Shown here: positions 20,367-31,174 of the stretch, piece after piece
Numbering within the stretch: the stretch's first letter is position 1
How the letters are laid out: every line of letters begins with the position of its first letter
Source: an uncultured Alphaproteobacteria bacterium
GTDB taxonomy: Bacteria > Pseudomonadota > Alphaproteobacteria > HIMB59 > GCA-002718135
NCBI GenBank assembly: GCA_902595425.1
Contig: CACJPV010000004.1
Span: forward strand, 1 to 47,005
Reading direction: 5' to 3'
DNA length: 47,005 nt
Position numbers and translations under genes: made by a program
The notes under the pieces: generated by a model
Told to the model about the DNA's origin: nothing
The model's database searches: none
Seen by the model: only the letters and a program-made list of their open reading frames with translations

Positions 20367-21404
20367 ATGAGAATTGAAGAAGAAATTAAGTTAGATTACT
20401 CAGATGTCCTTTTCAGGCCAAAAAGAAGTACCTTAAAAAGTAGAAGAGAAGTTAACCTTAAAAGAAAATATAAATTTAAACATTCCAAATTAAGTTGGGA
20501 AGGTATTCCTATTATCGCCTCTAATATGGATGGTGTAGGAGAAGTTGGAATTGCTAAGAAATTAGCTTCATTTAATATGATGGCTGCACTTACTAAGCAG
20601 CATGACAATAAAGAAATCAATAGCTTACAAAAAACTAAATTAATTCATAATTTTGTTGCTTTAAGTTGCGGTACTAGTAAAGATAGTTACACAAGATTAA
20701 ACAAGCTTCTAAAAAAATATCCTAAATTTAAATTTATTTGCATAGATGTAGCAAACGGATACTCTGAAAATTTTAGTCACTTTGTTAGTGAAGTGAGAAA
20801 AAAATATCCTACTAAAACCATTATAGCTGGAAATGTTGTTACTGCAGATATGACTCAGGAATTGGTTTTAAGTGGTGCAGATATTGTTAAGGTTGGCATA
20901 GGTCCTGGCAGTGTTTGCACAACAAGAATTCAAACTGGAGTTGGCTATCCGCAATTAAGTGCTGTGCTTGAGTGCGCTGATGCAGCTCATGGCCTTGGTG
21001 CACATATTATTGCTGATGGCGGATGCACAAGCCCTGGTGATGTAGCAAAAGGATTTGGAGCAGGTGCAGATTTTGTAATGTTAGGAGGAATGCTTGCAGG
21101 ACATAAAGAGGGTGGGGGTAAAATCATTAAAGAAGATGAAGAGAGTTACATTGAATTTTATGGATCAAGTTCAGAAGAAGCTAATGAAAAACATTATGGT
21201 GGATTGGCTAATTATAGATCTTCCGAAGGTAAAAAAGTAAGAATTAAATATAGATCCTCCTTAGAAAAAACTGTTAAAGACATCTTAGGAGGAATAAGAA
21301 GTAGCTGTACATATGTAGGTGCACCAACTCTTAAACAACTAAGTAAATGCACTACTTTTGTTAGAGTGAATAATCAATATAATGATATTTTTGGTAAGGT
21401 ATAA
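20367..21404 (+). CDS. guaC: GMP reductase
   Basis: GuaC reduces GMP to IMP with NADPH, returning guanine nucleotides to the adenine branch. The 345 residues start [20 protein letters not shown], the typical GuaC N-terminus without the CBS domains of IMP dehydrogenase. The catalytic Cys184 sits in [18 protein letters not shown], and [18 protein letters not shown] follows the phosphate-binding loop. Its short size and the ANMD/SNMDGVG region separate it from GuaB. The TAA abuts the convergent gamma-glutamyltransferase stop. Confidence 0.93.
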   Translation: MRIEEEIKLDYSDVLFRPKRSTLKSRREVNLKRKYKFKHSKLSWEGIPIIASNMDGVGEVGIAKKLASFNMMAALTKQHDNKEINSLQKTKLIHNFVALSCGTSKDSYTRLNKLLKKYPKFKFICIDVANGYSENFSHFVSEVRKKYPTKTIIAGNVVTADMTQELVLSGADIVKVGIGPGSVCTTRIQTGVGYPQLSAVLECADAAHGLGAHIIADGGCTSPGDVAKGFGAGADFVMLGGMLAGHKEGGGKIIKEDEESYIEFYGSSSEEANEKHYGGLANYRSSEGKKVRIKYRSSLEKTVKDILGGIRSSCTYVGAPTLKQLSKCTTFVRVNNQYNDIFGKV

Positions 21405-22991
21405 TCAATACCCTATTGCTAATCCATCTTTTCTTGGATCAGATCCACCAATTAAAACTCCTTTTTTTCTATCAATAATTATTCCCTGTCCTCCACCAAT
21501 AGCATCTTCAGCTAATTGAAGATCGTGGCCAAGATTTGAAAGATCTTTGATTAACGGCTCAGAAAAAGATTTTTCAATTATAAGTTTGCCATTCAACGCA
21601 AATGCTCTTTGAGTATCAATAGCCTCTTGCATACTCATTCCAAATTCAAATATATTTTGCAGTACATGTGTTTGCCCAATTGGTTGGTATTGCCCCCCCA
21701 TTACTCCATATGACATAACAGTTTCACTATTTTTATTAGTTAGCATTCCTGGAATTATTGTATGCAATGGTCTTTTATTTGAGTCAATGCAATTTGGATG
21801 ACCTTCTTCTAATCTAAAATTTACTCCACGATTTTGAAATAAAACTCCTGTATTTTTTGAACAAATACCACTTCCAAAAGCATGACAAATTGAGTTTATA
21901 AATGAAACAGCATTAAGATCTTTATCAACAATAGTTAAATAAACTGTCTCTGGATGAGAAGTTACATGAGATTTAGTAGAGCTATAAACTTTATCCAGTC
22001 TTATTTTATTTAGTATTTTGTCTATAGACTGTTTACTCATTAATTCCTGAAAATTAAAATTTGTAAAATTAGGATCACCAAGTACTGACTCCTTTAATTC
22101 AAAACATACTTTTGTAACTTCAGCTTGAATATGAAATCTTTGAGCACTTAAAACAGGGATATTTTTCCAATCAAAGCTCTCTAATAATTTCATCATTAAA
22201 AGAACAATAACCCCGGGTCCATTTGGCGGGCATTGATTTATATAATTATCTTTGTACTCTGAAATTATGGTATCTGAAATTATTGTATTTTGATTATAAA
22301 AATCTTCTTCAGTATGGGTTCCTCCAAGTTCACTTAAGCTTTTAACCATGTCTCTCGCAATTTCACCCTCATAGAATCCCTTAGCACCTTTTTTACCAAT
22401 GATCTTCAAGCTATTTGCTAATTTAATATTTTTATATGTTGAAGCAAACTTTGGTGCCTTGTAGTTAGTTAAAAATTCTTCTTTTGTGATTTTGTTTTTT
22501 TTTAATTTATCTTCATTCTTTTTCCAATGATAAGCTTCAATTTCGTGAACAGGAAATCCATCTCTTGCGTATTTTTCAGCTGATATAAATAATTGCTCAA
22601 AATCTAACTTACCAAATTTTTTATGCATTTCGTACCATGCATCTACCGCACCTGGTATTGTGACTGAGTGAGGACTTAAAAGTCCAATTTTACTAATTTT
22701 ATTTTTTTTAAAAAAATTTATGTCAGCATTTTTTGGATTTATACCAGAGCCATTGAATGAAATTGCCTTATTATTTTCCATTTTAACTATTGCAAAACAG
22801 TCCCCACCAATCCCAGTAGAGCCTGGTTCAACAACTGATAATACTGCAGAAGCCGCAATTGCTGCATCTACTGCATTACCTCCAATTTTAAGTATATTAA
22901 TTGCTTCCTGAGAGCTCAGTGGCTGTGAAGTAGCAACAATTGCATTGTTTGCAAGTATATTGGATCTTCCAGGTTCATAAATTTTTCTCAT
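21405..22991 (-). CDS. Gamma-glutamyltransferase family Ntn-hydrolase without signal peptide
   Basis: The 528-residue protein belongs to the GGT family. It has GGNAVDAAIAASAVLSVVEP at residues 38-56 and STGIGGDCFA after it. The predicted autocleavage nucleophile is Thr349 in TVYLTIVDKDLNAV, aligning with Thr391 of E. coli Ggt. A later block reads MGGQYQPIGQTHVLQN. It starts directly with MRKIYEPGRSNIL and has no signal peptide, so it is probably cytoplasmic. That fits the branch containing oxamate amidohydrolase, YwrD and cephalosporin-acylase-like proteins as well as true GGT. The substrate therefore cannot be fixed; the family is sure. Confidence 0.9.
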   Translation of the reverse strand: MRKIYEPGRSNILANNAIVATSQPLSSQEAINILKIGGNAVDAAIAASAVLSVVEPGSTGIGGDCFAIVKMENNKAISFNGSGINPKNADINFFKKNKISKIGLLSPHSVTIPGAVDAWYEMHKKFGKLDFEQLFISAEKYARDGFPVHEIEAYHWKKNEDKLKKNKITKEEFLTNYKAPKFASTYKNIKLANSLKIIGKKGAKGFYEGEIARDMVKSLSELGGTHTEEDFYNQNTIISDTIISEYKDNYINQCPPNGPGVIVLLMMKLLESFDWKNIPVLSAQRFHIQAEVTKVCFELKESVLGDPNFTNFNFQELMSKQSIDKILNKIRLDKVYSSTKSHVTSHPETVYLTIVDKDLNAVSFINSICHAFGSGICSKNTGVLFQNRGVNFRLEEGHPNCIDSNKRPLHTIIPGMLTNKNSETVMSYGVMGGQYQPIGQTHVLQNIFEFGMSMQEAIDTQRAFALNGKLIIEKSFSEPLIKDLSNLGHDLQLAEDAIGGGQGIIIDRKKGVLIGGSDPRKDGLAIGY

Positions 22992-23014
22992 AATAAGCTA
23001 TTTTTAATATATGT

Positions 23015-23043
23015 TTGACAAATTAAAACATAGAATTTAATAG
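23015..23043 (+). promoter_or_regulatory. Possible sigma-70 promoter for rpmJ
   Basis: A perfect TTGACA (-35) lies at 23015-23020, followed after 17 bases by TAATAG at 23038-23043, a modest -10. The start codon at 23054 would leave a very short leader. Confidence 0.4.
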
Positions 23044-23053
23044 CGCTTTTGTT

Positions 23054-23179
23054 ATGAAAGTTAAATGTTCATTAAAATCGGCAAAAACTAGGGATAAAGA
23101 CTGTAAACTAGTTAGAAGAAAAGGTCGAATTTATGTAATTAATAAAAAAAACCCAAGAATGAAAGCACGTCAGGGCTAA
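23054..23179 (+). CDS. rpmJ: 50S ribosomal protein L36, 41-residue type
   Basis: This gene encodes a 41-residue L36, the form with [20 protein letters not shown] at the start, then [15 protein letters not shown] and ending KARQG. The 41-residue type (as E. coli YkgO) lacks the full four-ligand zinc ribbon, with only Cys5 and Cys16 visible. Cys5 is unusual, as Asn is common there. L36 binds 23S rRNA in the large subunit near the peptidyl transferase region. The gene stands alone between two convergent or divergent neighbours. Its TAA overlaps the trxB stop in CTAA at 23176-23179. Confidence 0.95.
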   Translation: MKVKCSLKSAKTRDKDCKLVRRKGRIYVINKKNPRMKARQG

Positions 23180-24120
23180 TAATTCTCTGCAATATATTTT
23201 TCAGCTTCTAGTGCTGCCATACAACCCATTCCAGCTGCAGTTACTGCTTGCCTAAATATTTTATCTTTTACATCTCCTGCAGCATATATGCCTTTAATAT
23301 TTGTTTCTGTACTATCAGGTTTTGTAATAATATAATTTTCTTTATCCATATTAATTTTATTTTTGAATAAAGCAGTTGCAGGATCATGACCAATAGCTAT
23401 AAAAGCTCCTGTAGCATAAATATTTTTTTCAGCATTATTATTAACATTTTTTAGTTTTATTTCTTTAAGTGAAAGAGGTTCATCTGAGCCAATAAACTCC
23501 TCAACAATGTGATCCCAGATCACTTCTATTTTTGGATGTTTGAAAAGTCTTTCTTGAAGAATTTTTTCTGCACGTAATTTATTACGCCTATGCACTAAAG
23601 TTACCCTAGATGCAAAGTTTGTTAAATAAAGCGCTTCCTCAACAGCACTATTTCCACCACCTACCACAACTATATTTTGATCTTTAAAAAAAAACCCATC
23701 ACATGTTGCGCAAGCAGAAATACCAAAACCTTTGAATTTATTTTCAGATTCAATATTTAACCATCTTGCTTGAGCTCCTGTTGCAATAATAATGGATTTA
23801 GATGTGAATTCTATACCTGAGTCAGTTTCAGCACGAAAAGGTTTTTTATCAAATACAACCTTATTTACTATATCGTGATGAAATTCTGTTCCAACTTTTA
23901 CTGCTTGTTCTTTCATTTGTTCCATTAACCAAGGACCTTGTATAACATTTCCAAATCCAGGATAGTTTTCTACATCTGTTGTAATTGTTAGTTGTCCACC
24001 TGGCTCTAAACCAGATACGAGGTGAGGTTTTAAATTTGCTCTAGCTGCATAAATCGCTGCTGTGTATCCAGCAGGGCCTGAACCGATAATCAATACGTCC
24101 GTTTCTATTTTTTTTGTCAT
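23176..24120 (-). CDS. trxB: Thioredoxin reductase
   Basis: TrxB passes electrons from NADPH via FAD to thioredoxin in the cytoplasm. The 314 residues show the FAD Rossmann motif [18 protein letters not shown] near residue 13, [18 protein letters not shown], the redox disulfide CATC (Cys137, Cys140), the NADPH motif [13 protein letters not shown], and [20 protein letters not shown] at the FAD site. It is the last gene of the carA-carB-greA-ELM1-2OG-trxB line, 23 bases after the oxygenase gene, and may share its transcript. Confidence 0.96.
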   Translation of the reverse strand: MTKKIETDVLIIGSGPAGYTAAIYAARANLKPHLVSGLEPGGQLTITTDVENYPGFGNVIQGPWLMEQMKEQAVKVGTEFHHDIVNKVVFDKKPFRAETDSGIEFTSKSIIIATGAQARWLNIESENKFKGFGISACATCDGFFFKDQNIVVVGGGNSAVEEALYLTNFASRVTLVHRRNKLRAEKILQERLFKHPKIEVIWDHIVEEFIGSDEPLSLKEIKLKNVNNNAEKNIYATGAFIAIGHDPATALFKNKINMDKENYIITKPDSTETNIKGIYAAGDVKDKIFRQAVTAAGMGCMAALEAEKYIAENY

Positions 24121-24143
24121 TTAATAAATATTATATAAATAAA

Positions 24144-24758
24144 TTAATTTTCAACTGGCCAGTCTGTTTTAAAGGAAACATAATTAATTTGTATGCAACG
24201 CCTTTCCTTTTTAATCTCTTTTAATTCAAGTCCATGCCAAGTATCCTGACCTGAAGAAAAAAAATAACCATTATTGTGTAAATACTTTATTGTTTTAACA
24301 AGTTTGAAATCTTTGTCATAGAGATCAGTCCCTAAATTTTTTGACTCATTATAAGGATTAGCCCAAATCATCATAGTCATAAGTTTTTCAGGTATATCTT
24401 TATGTGGCTTTAACCAAAAACCCTTCTTGTCTCCAATAATTTCAAGTCTTACGAAAGAATTGCTTAAATCTTTATTCAATAAATTACCAATTTTTGTATA
24501 GACATGTTTTTTTTGAAGCTCATTTATAACTTTTGTTAAATATGGATAAAATTTACAATTTCCTAAATCCAAAAAAAGTCTTAATTTGCCGTCTAATCCT
24601 TGCCCTGTATCATCAGCTGCTCTTGTACCATCATAAGCTCGATCACCTTCTGGAATAGTTGAATATGCAATCTCATCTAATGTTTTAGTATCTAAGCAAT
24701 TTGATATTTCCCAATGTTTGAAAGGGTAATCAGCTGAGCTTAAATTATTCAAGTTCAT
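24144..24758 (-). CDS. Putative 2-oxoglutarate/Fe(II)-dependent oxygenase
   Basis: The 204-residue protein shows the facial-triad pattern HxD...H with a following Arg: His119 and Asp121 (KPHKDIPE), His175 (DTWHGLEL), and Arg186/Arg187 in ERRCIQINYV as the 2-oxoglutarate carboxylate anchor. The spacing of about 55 residues fits a double-stranded beta helix like prolyl hydroxylases. The substrate is unknown. The start ATG overlaps the stop of the upstream ELM1-type gene as ATGA (24755-24758), so the two proteins are probably made together; a shared envelope or sugar-related task is only a guess. Confidence 0.65.
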   Translation of the reverse strand: MNLNNLSSADYPFKHWEISNCLDTKTLDEIAYSTIPEGDRAYDGTRAADDTGQGLDGKLRLFLDLGNCKFYPYLTKVINELQKKHVYTKIGNLLNKDLSNSFVRLEIIGDKKGFWLKPHKDIPEKLMTMMIWANPYNESKNLGTDLYDKDFKLVKTIKYLHNNGYFFSSGQDTWHGLELKEIKKERRCIQINYVSFKTDWPVEN

Positions 24759-25690
24759 AAATTGTCTTCTATTATTCTTTTTTTTAAAATGCTACCAATT
24801 CTTTCTGATTCATTCAACAGATTGTATTTCCAATTTACTAATTTATTAACTTTTTCTATATCCCTTGTTATACCTAATTTGTTAAATTCATCATGAAAAC
24901 TAGCTATTCGTAAACTTTTTCTTTTAAAAGGTAAGTGAAATATATAAATAGGTTTTCCTGAAATCGCAGTTTCGCTAATCATTGATGTTGAGTCAGAAGT
25001 AACAATAAAAAAAGATGATATTTTTATAGCTTCTTCATATGGATTATATCCATCTCCATTCCAAATATTAGCAATATTATTTAACTTTTGATTAATTATT
25101 TTTTTAACTAGATAAGAAGTTCTCCTAGAAGTAATGATTTGTAAGTTAAAAATTTGGTGATTTTTTTTTAACTCTAAAAGCTTTTTACAAAGTCTAATTA
25201 TTTCTTTTTGTCCAAAATAGTAGTGTTGATTATCTCCACCAATTATACAAGTAATTAATTTTGAATTAACATTTAGATTGTTTTTAGTAAACTGGTGTAA
25301 TGCGCCAACAGAATTTAAAACATTATTTCCATAAAAATTATCATGATTTGGACTAATTATATAATTAAATTTTTTGGATGAAATTTTCGGATTTTGTATA
25401 TGTATATTAATAAGTCTAGGAAATTTTTTTTTACAATAAAGAGAAAAGTAGACGCTTTTTCTTCCGCATGAAATTATCATATCAGGTCTCTCATCGTTAG
25501 GAATCTTGTTTTTAAATATCCATTTGTATATTGGTAAAAAACCGGGCTGAAGTTTATTCCAAGGAAAAATAAGATCTGTCTTTATGTTTGTAATATTTTT
25601 ACTTAGCTGTTTTGATAAACCTATCACTTGACTAATCATTCCTTGGGAGCCATCAGTTACAGCCCAAATTTTAAGCTTATTAAAGTTCAA
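24755..25690 (-). CDS. ELM1/GtrOC1-family protein (mitochondrial fission ELM1-like)
   Basis: This 311-residue protein belongs to the family named after plant ELM1. It begins with the conserved WAVTDGSQGMISQVIGLSK and has MIISCGRKSVYFSLY, FNYIISPNHDNFYG and SSFFIVTSDSTSMISETA, a pattern like glycosyltransferase GT-B folds. In bacteria the family occurs next to cell-envelope or housekeeping genes and its function is unresolved. The start is TTG at 25690, overlapping the greA stop as TTGA. The next in-frame ATG (residue 18) would cut into the conserved N-terminus, so TTG is favoured. The plant mitochondrial-fission name should not be taken as the function here. Confidence 0.85.
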   Translation of the reverse strand: MNFNKLKIWAVTDGSQGMISQVIGLSKQLSKNITNIKTDLIFPWNKLQPGFLPIYKWIFKNKIPNDERPDMIISCGRKSVYFSLYCKKKFPRLINIHIQNPKISSKKFNYIISPNHDNFYGNNVLNSVGALHQFTKNNLNVNSKLITCIIGGDNQHYYFGQKEIIRLCKKLLELKKNHQIFNLQIITSRRTSYLVKKIINQKLNNIANIWNGDGYNPYEEAIKISSFFIVTSDSTSMISETAISGKPIYIFHLPFKRKSLRIASFHDEFNKLGITRDIEKVNKLVNWKYNLLNESERIGSILKKRIIEDNL

Positions 25691-26160
25691 ATGTATTTTA
25701 CTGATTTGATTGTATAAGATTTTTGTCCTTTTGGACTATTAATTTCTACTATATCATCAACTGATTTATTAATTAAACCTCTTGCAAGAGGACTGCTGAC
25801 TGAAAGTTTATTATTTTTAATATCTGACTCATATTCCCCAACAATTTGATAAGTAACTATTTCTCCATTATCATCATCTTGAATAACAACTGTTGCTCCA
25901 AATTTAATTTCATTTCCTTCTAGACTTTTAACATCAATTACTTCTGCCCTGCTTACAGCATTTTCAAGATCTGCAATTTTACCTTCTATTAAACTTTGCT
26001 GCTCTTTAGCATATTGATACTCTGCATTTTCTGATAAATCCCCATGACTCCTAGCTTCTGATATTGCTGCAATAATATTTGGTCTATCCTTATTTTTTAA
26101 TTTTTTTAAGTCATTTTGAAGAGTTTGATATCCGCTCGCTGTCATTGGTATTTTATTCAT
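25687..26160 (-). CDS. greA: Transcription elongation factor GreA
   Basis: GreA stimulates RNA polymerase to cleave backtracked transcripts. The 157-residue protein has the N-terminal coiled coil with the conserved acidic tip GDLSENAEYQYAKEQQ (residues about 36-51) and the C-terminal domain with SPLARGLINKSVDDIVEI. Its stop overlaps the TTG start of the ELM1 gene, and carB ends 39 bases upstream. The carAB-greA order is common in alphaproteobacteria. Confidence 0.96.
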   Translation of the reverse strand: MNKIPMTASGYQTLQNDLKKLKNKDRPNIIAAISEARSHGDLSENAEYQYAKEQQSLIEGKIADLENAVSRAEVIDVKSLEGNEIKFGATVVIQDDDNGEIVTYQIVGEYESDIKNNKLSVSSPLARGLINKSVDDIVEINSPKGQKSYTIKSVKYI

Positions 26161-26199
26161 AAAACTATGATGATATATTTTTATTTTAAGTCAATATTT

Positions 26200-29100
26200 T
26201 TAGGTTAAATCTTGTAAACTTGTAACTTTTAAGGAACTAGTTTTCAAGTGCTCTATGGTTTCTACAGCAATTTTTGCCCCCCTAATTGTTGTATAATATG
26301 GAATATTGTAAGTAAGTGCAGTTCTTCTTATACTATAACTATCTCTAATTGATCCTTGCGTTTTTGTTGTATTAATAACTAGGTCAATTTGATTGTCTTT
26401 TATTGCATCGACAATATGAGGTCCACCTTCCTTAACTTTATTAATTGACTCAACATTTAGATTATTGTCATTTAAAAATTTAGAAGTACCTTTAGTGGCA
26501 ACAATTTTAAAATTTAAATCTAATAATTTAATAGCAATTTCTAATATGAATTGTTTATTTTGGTCATCAATTGAAATAAACACTCTCCCTTTAGAAGGTA
26601 AAATAGTACCACAAGCAATTTGACTTTTTGCAAATGCTGATAAAAATGTATTATCAATACCCATTACTTCACCAGTAGATTTCATTTCAGGACCAAGTAC
26701 TAAATCTACACCATCAAATTTATTAAATGGAAATACCGACTCTTTAACATTAAAAGTTTTCAAATTTTTAACATTAAATTTTTTAAGAATGTCATTTAAT
26801 AGATCACCTGTCATTACCTTTGCTGCTATTTTAGCAATAGGTATACTTCTTGCTTTTGCAACAAATGGAACAGTTCTGCTTGCTCTGGGATTTACCTCTA
26901 AAACATATACCTTATCATTTTTTACTGCTAATTGAGTGTTCATCAAACCAATAACTTTAATTTCTGAAGCTATATTAGATACCCATTCTATAATGGTTTT
27001 TTGAGTTTCTATTGAAATTGAAAAGGGGGGTAAAGAGCAAGCACTATCGCCAGAATGAATTCCCGCCTCTTCAATGTGTTCCATTACCCCAGCAACAAAA
27101 ATTTCTCCCTTACTATCTCTAATGATGTCTACATCAACTTCAGTTGCATTTTCAAGATATTGATCCACAAGAATTATATTATTTGACGATACTTCCAGCG
27201 CACTCTTAGTAAATTCAGCAAGATGTTTTTCGTTGTAGGCGATTTCCATCGCTCTTCCTCCTAAAACATATGAAGGTCTAACCAATACAGGATATTTAAT
27301 TTTATTGGCTATGGACGTTGCTTCTTTTAAATTTTTTGCAAATCCATTTTTGGGTTGTTGAATATTTAATTTACTAAGAGTTTCGCTAAATCGATCTCTG
27401 TCTTCAGCTAAATCTATTGCTTCTGTTGTTGTTCCAAGAATTTTTACACCCTCATTTTCAAGTTCGTTTGCAATTTTAAGTGGTGTCTGTCCTCCAAACT
27501 GGACAAATATTCCAAGAACTTCTCCATTTTCATCTTCTTTTTTGTAAATTTCCAAAACACTCTCAGTTGTTAGTGGTTCAAAATATAATCTATCAGCTGT
27601 ATCATAGTCAGTTGATACTGTTTCTGGATTACAGTTAATCATTATTGTTTCAATACCCTTTTCTCTAAGTGCATAAACTGCATGCACACAACAATAATCA
27701 AATTCAATTCCTTGACCGATTCTATTTGGACCACCGCCTAAAATGATAACTTTTTTATTTGCAGTAGGATTAGACTCACAGAATGGTTTATTATGAAAGT
27801 TCCAATCATAACTTGAATAAAGGTAAGGAGTTTTAGAGCTAAACTCACCCGCACAGGTATCTACAAGTCTAAATATCGGTCTAATATTATTCTGATGCCT
27901 AAATTTTCTAATTTCATTTTCTGAAATATTTTTAATTTTTGCAATTTTTTTATCTGTGAATCCATTTTGTTTTGCCAATAGAGTATTTTCTTTTGATAAA
28001 TCATTTTTTCGAATTAACTTTTCAATTTCAATAATCTTTTTAAGCTGATAAATAAACCATTTGTCATATTTTGTTATGTTGTTTATTTCATCTTGATCAA
28101 TTCCGAGTCGAAGAGCATGCCCAATTGTTAACAACCTTTGTGACGATTGAATTTTTAAATCATCAATAATTGTTTGTTTACTTGTTGTATGATTTTGGGG
28201 GACGTCTAGCCCATCTAAACCATATTCTAGAGAACTAAATCCTTTTTGGAGACTTTCATTAAATGATCTTCCTATACTCATAGTTTCCCCAACTGATTTC
28301 ATTGAGGTAGTTAAATTTGAGTCAGCTCCACTAAATTTTTCAAAAGTAAATCTTGGAATTTTAGTAACAACATAATCGATAGTTGGCTCAAAACTTGCAG
28401 GTGTCGTTTTTGTAATATCATTCTTTAATTCATCTAATGAATAGCCCACTGCTAATTTTGCTGCAATTTTTGCAATTGGAAAACCTGTTGCTTTTGAAGC
28501 TAAAGCAGAGGATCTACTTACTCTTGGATTCATCTCAATAACATTTATTTCTCCATCTTCAGGGTTGATGGCAAACTGAACATTTGATCCACCTGTATCT
28601 ACACCTATCTTTTGCAATACTTTAATGCTGGCATTTCTTAAGACTTGATATTCTTTATCTGTTAAAGTTAGTGAAGGTGCCACAGTTATACTATCCCCAG
28701 TATGGACACCCATCGGGTCTATATTTTCAATAGAACAAATTATTATGCAATTATCTTTGTGATCCCTCACAACTTCCATCTCAAACTCTTTCCAACCTGA
28801 TACTGATTTTTCAATTAAAATTTGATTTGTTGGACTTGCATTCAGTCCTCTTTGACATAACACAGAGAATTCTTCATCAGTATAAGCAACTCCACCACCT
28901 GTTCCTCCTAGAGTAAAACTTGGTCTAATTACTAAAGGTAATTTTAATTTTTCTTTTACCTCTATTGCTTTTGTTAATTCCTCTACAATGATGCTCTCAG
29001 GACATTTTAATCCAATTTCTCTCATTGCATCTTTAAATTTTTGCCTATCTTCTGCAAGTTCTATTGCATCAGGATTAGCCCCTATCATCTTTACTTTATT

Positions 29101-29430
29101 CTTCTTAAGAATTCCTGATTTTGCTAGTTCCATAGAGACATTCAAGGCAGTTTGACCACCCATGGTGGGCAATAAAGCATCAGGTTTCTCTAACTCGATT
29201 ATTTGCTCTACAAACTCTTTTGTTATTGGCTCAATATAAGTTTTATCAGATAAATCTGGATCCGTCATTATAGTTGCGGGATTGGAGTTTACTAGAACTA
29301 CTTTGTAACCCTCTTCTTTTAGTGATTTACAAGCTTGAGCACCAGAATAATCAAATTCACACGCTTGTCCTATTACAATTGGCCCAGCTCCAATTATTAA
29401 TATTTTTTTTATATCTTGTCTTTTAGGCAT
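26200..29430 (-). CDS. carB: Carbamoyl-phosphate synthase large subunit
   Basis: CarB makes carbamoyl phosphate from bicarbonate, ATP and glutamine-derived ammonia, feeding both arginine and pyrimidine synthesis. At 1,076 residues it has the duplicated ATP-grasp halves. The N-half has [20 protein letters not shown], a lid with GGTGGGVAY and [18 protein letters not shown]. The C-half repeats [18 protein letters not shown] and [16 protein letters not shown]. The C-terminal MGS-like allosteric domain ([15 protein letters not shown] and [13 protein letters not shown]) responds to UMP and ornithine in studied enzymes. It overlaps carA by eight bases. Confidence 0.97.
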   Translation of the reverse strand: MPKRQDIKKILIIGAGPIVIGQACEFDYSGAQACKSLKEEGYKVVLVNSNPATIMTDPDLSDKTYIEPITKEFVEQIIELEKPDALLPTMGGQTALNVSMELAKSGILKKNKVKMIGANPDAIELAEDRQKFKDAMREIGLKCPESIIVEELTKAIEVKEKLKLPLVIRPSFTLGGTGGGVAYTDEEFSVLCQRGLNASPTNQILIEKSVSGWKEFEMEVVRDHKDNCIIICSIENIDPMGVHTGDSITVAPSLTLTDKEYQVLRNASIKVLQKIGVDTGGSNVQFAINPEDGEINVIEMNPRVSRSSALASKATGFPIAKIAAKLAVGYSLDELKNDITKTTPASFEPTIDYVVTKIPRFTFEKFSGADSNLTTSMKSVGETMSIGRSFNESLQKGFSSLEYGLDGLDVPQNHTTSKQTIIDDLKIQSSQRLLTIGHALRLGIDQDEINNITKYDKWFIYQLKKIIEIEKLIRKNDLSKENTLLAKQNGFTDKKIAKIKNISENEIRKFRHQNNIRPIFRLVDTCAGEFSSKTPYLYSSYDWNFHNKPFCESNPTANKKVIILGGGPNRIGQGIEFDYCCVHAVYALREKGIETIMINCNPETVSTDYDTADRLYFEPLTTESVLEIYKKEDENGEVLGIFVQFGGQTPLKIANELENEGVKILGTTTEAIDLAEDRDRFSETLSKLNIQQPKNGFAKNLKEATSIANKIKYPVLVRPSYVLGGRAMEIAYNEKHLAEFTKSALEVSSNNIILVDQYLENATEVDVDIIRDSKGEIFVAGVMEHIEEAGIHSGDSACSLPPFSISIETQKTIIEWVSNIASEIKVIGLMNTQLAVKNDKVYVLEVNPRASRTVPFVAKARSIPIAKIAAKVMTGDLLNDILKKFNVKNLKTFNVKESVFPFNKFDGVDLVLGPEMKSTGEVMGIDNTFLSAFAKSQIACGTILPSKGRVFISIDDQNKQFILEIAIKLLDLNFKIVATKGTSKFLNDNNLNVESINKVKEGGPHIVDAIKDNQIDLVINTTKTQGSIRDSYSIRRTALTYNIPYYTTIRGAKIAVETIEHLKTSSLKVTSLQDLT

Positions 29431-30586
29431 GGATCTTAATTAATTTGTAAAATTCTTTAAAAAGATATGCGCTATCATGAGGTCCAGGACTTGCCTCTGG
29501 GTGATACTGCACACTATATACTGGTAATGTTTTGTGCCTTATACCTTCATTTGATCCATCAAATAAAGATACGTGTGTTTCTTCAACTTCATTTGGCAAG
29601 CTTGCTCTATCAACTTCAAAACCATGATTTTGTGATGTTATTTCAACAGTATTATTAATCAAATTTTTAACAGGTTGATTCGCACCTCTATGACCCTGGT
29701 ACATTTTTTTTGTTTTTGCACCAAGGGCAAGATTTATTAATTGATGGCCAAGGCAAATACCAAAAATAGGAATTTCAAGATTAATAAGCTCTTTAATTGT
29801 TGGAAGTATCAATTTAATAGTAGCATCAGGATCTCCTGGGCCATTTGATAAAAAGATACCTTTTGGTTGTTTGCTTAAAATTTCTTTTATATTCGTTATA
29901 GCTGGCAAGATTGTCGTATTGAAATTTAAATTTTTTAAATTTCTTAGAATATTTTGTTTAATTCCAAAATCTAAACATACAATTGGAAAATTTTCAAAAC
30001 TTTCTTTTTCAATATCTTTTTTCCATAAACCATGATCCCACTCATAAACTTTCTTTGTAGAGACTAAAGTTGCAAGATCCAAATTTTCAAGCCCATTCCA
30101 TTGCTTTAATTGTTTTTGTAAAACATCTAAACTTTGATTATTTTCACCAAAATGGATTAATGCCGCTTTTTTTGCACCCTCTAAAGATAATTTTCTAGTT
30201 AAGTATCGAGTATCAATACCTGTAATTGCAGGAATATTATTATTTTTTAAAAAAGAATTTAAACTATCTTGTGCTCTCCAATTTGAATATTGTTCTAGAG
30301 CTTGATTAATAACGCAACCTTCAGCATAAATTTTAGATGATTCTAAATCTTCATTATTTGTTCCAACAATACCTATATGAGGAAAAGTAAAAGTAATAAT
30401 CTGTTTTGCATATGATGGATCTGTTAGGGTTTCTTGATAGCCTGACTGAGATGTATTGAAACATAATTCAGCCACAACTGATTTAATGGCTCCTAACCCA
30501 TTACCCCACAATATCTCACCATCATCAAAAATTAAAGCAGCTGAAGGAGGGCGTAAGTGTTGTTTTTTAATAATATCCCGCAGCAT
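29423..30586 (-). CDS. carA: Carbamoyl-phosphate synthase small subunit
   Basis: CarA is the glutaminase that supplies ammonia to CarB. It has 387 residues: an N-terminal domain ([39 protein letters not shown]) and a C-terminal class I amidotransferase with the catalytic Cys in GICLGHQ and the His-Glu pair in [10 protein letters not shown]. It is the first gene of the minus-strand operon. Divergent yqeY begins 127 bases away, and the region between holds a plausible promoter for carA. Confidence 0.97.
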   Translation of the reverse strand: MLRDIIKKQHLRPPSAALIFDDGEILWGNGLGAIKSVVAELCFNTSQSGYQETLTDPSYAKQIITFTFPHIGIVGTNNEDLESSKIYAEGCVINQALEQYSNWRAQDSLNSFLKNNNIPAITGIDTRYLTRKLSLEGAKKAALIHFGENNQSLDVLQKQLKQWNGLENLDLATLVSTKKVYEWDHGLWKKDIEKESFENFPIVCLDFGIKQNILRNLKNLNFNTTILPAITNIKEILSKQPKGIFLSNGPGDPDATIKLILPTIKELINLEIPIFGICLGHQLINLALGAKTKKMYQGHRGANQPVKNLINNTVEITSQNHGFEVDRASLPNEVEETHVSLFDGSNEGIRHKTLPVYSVQYHPEASPGPHDSAYLFKEFYKLIKIHA

Positions 30587-30607
30587 TATTTGATAAGAAA
30601 TGATGGT

Positions 30608-30636
30608 TTACTAGGCATTTTGAAAACTTTAGTCAA
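30608..30636 (-). promoter_or_regulatory. Candidate promoter of the carAB-greA operon
   Basis: On the minus strand TTGACT (30636-30631) is followed after 17 bases by TAGTAA (30613-30608), about 20 bases before the carA start at 30586. Spacing is ideal, the -35 matches 5 of 6 bases and the -10 matches weakly. No attenuator or arginine operator was recognised. Confidence 0.4.
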
Positions 30637-30712
30637 GGATTAGTTGAAATTGTTAATAACAGTTATATTAGTGATAAAAATAAATTTAACCGATTCTAAC
30701 AGGTAGATAATT

Positions 30713-31174
30713 ATGAGTTTAAGAAACAATATTGATGAGGATTATAAAAAAGCAATAAAAAACAAAGAGCAAGATAAGACCAACACTCTTAGATTAATAA
30801 AAAGTGCTATAAAAGACAAAGATATTTCATTTAGATCTAATGAAAGAAGAGAAGGAATTAGCGACCAAGAAATACTATCACTTTTGATTAGCTTGATTAA
30901 ACAGAGAAAAGATTCGATAGAGCAATTTCAAAAAGCAGGAAGAGATGATTTAATAAAAAATGAACAAAGTGAAATAGACCTAATAAATCAATATTTACCA
31001 AAGCAAAAATCCGAGGATGAAACCATAGCAATTGTTGATGAATTAATTAAAACTCATAATTTAGAAAATTTAAAAGATATGGGCAAGTTGATGGGTTTTG
31101 TTAAAAAAGATTACCCTGGAGAAGTAGATATGGGTTTCGTAGGCAAAATAGCAAAATCTAAACTTGGAAATTAA
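30713..31174 (+). CDS. GatB/YqeY domain protein
   Basis: This 153-residue protein matches the YqeY family, related to the tail domain of the amidotransferase subunit GatB. Landmarks are NTLRLIKSAIKDKDI near residue 25, KQRKDSIEQFQKAGRDDL near 65, and GKLMGFVKKDYPGEVDMG in the C-terminal half. A role in amidation or tRNA-dependent processes is suspected but unproven. Its stop overlaps the dnaG start as TAATG. The yqeY-dnaG-rpoD arrangement opposite carA is a standard alphaproteobacterial one. Confidence 0.92.
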   Translation: MSLRNNIDEDYKKAIKNKEQDKTNTLRLIKSAIKDKDISFRSNERREGISDQEILSLLISLIKQRKDSIEQFQKAGRDDLIKNEQSEIDLINQYLPKQKSEDETIAIVDELIKTHNLENLKDMGKLMGFVKKDYPGEVDMGFVGKIAKSKLGN

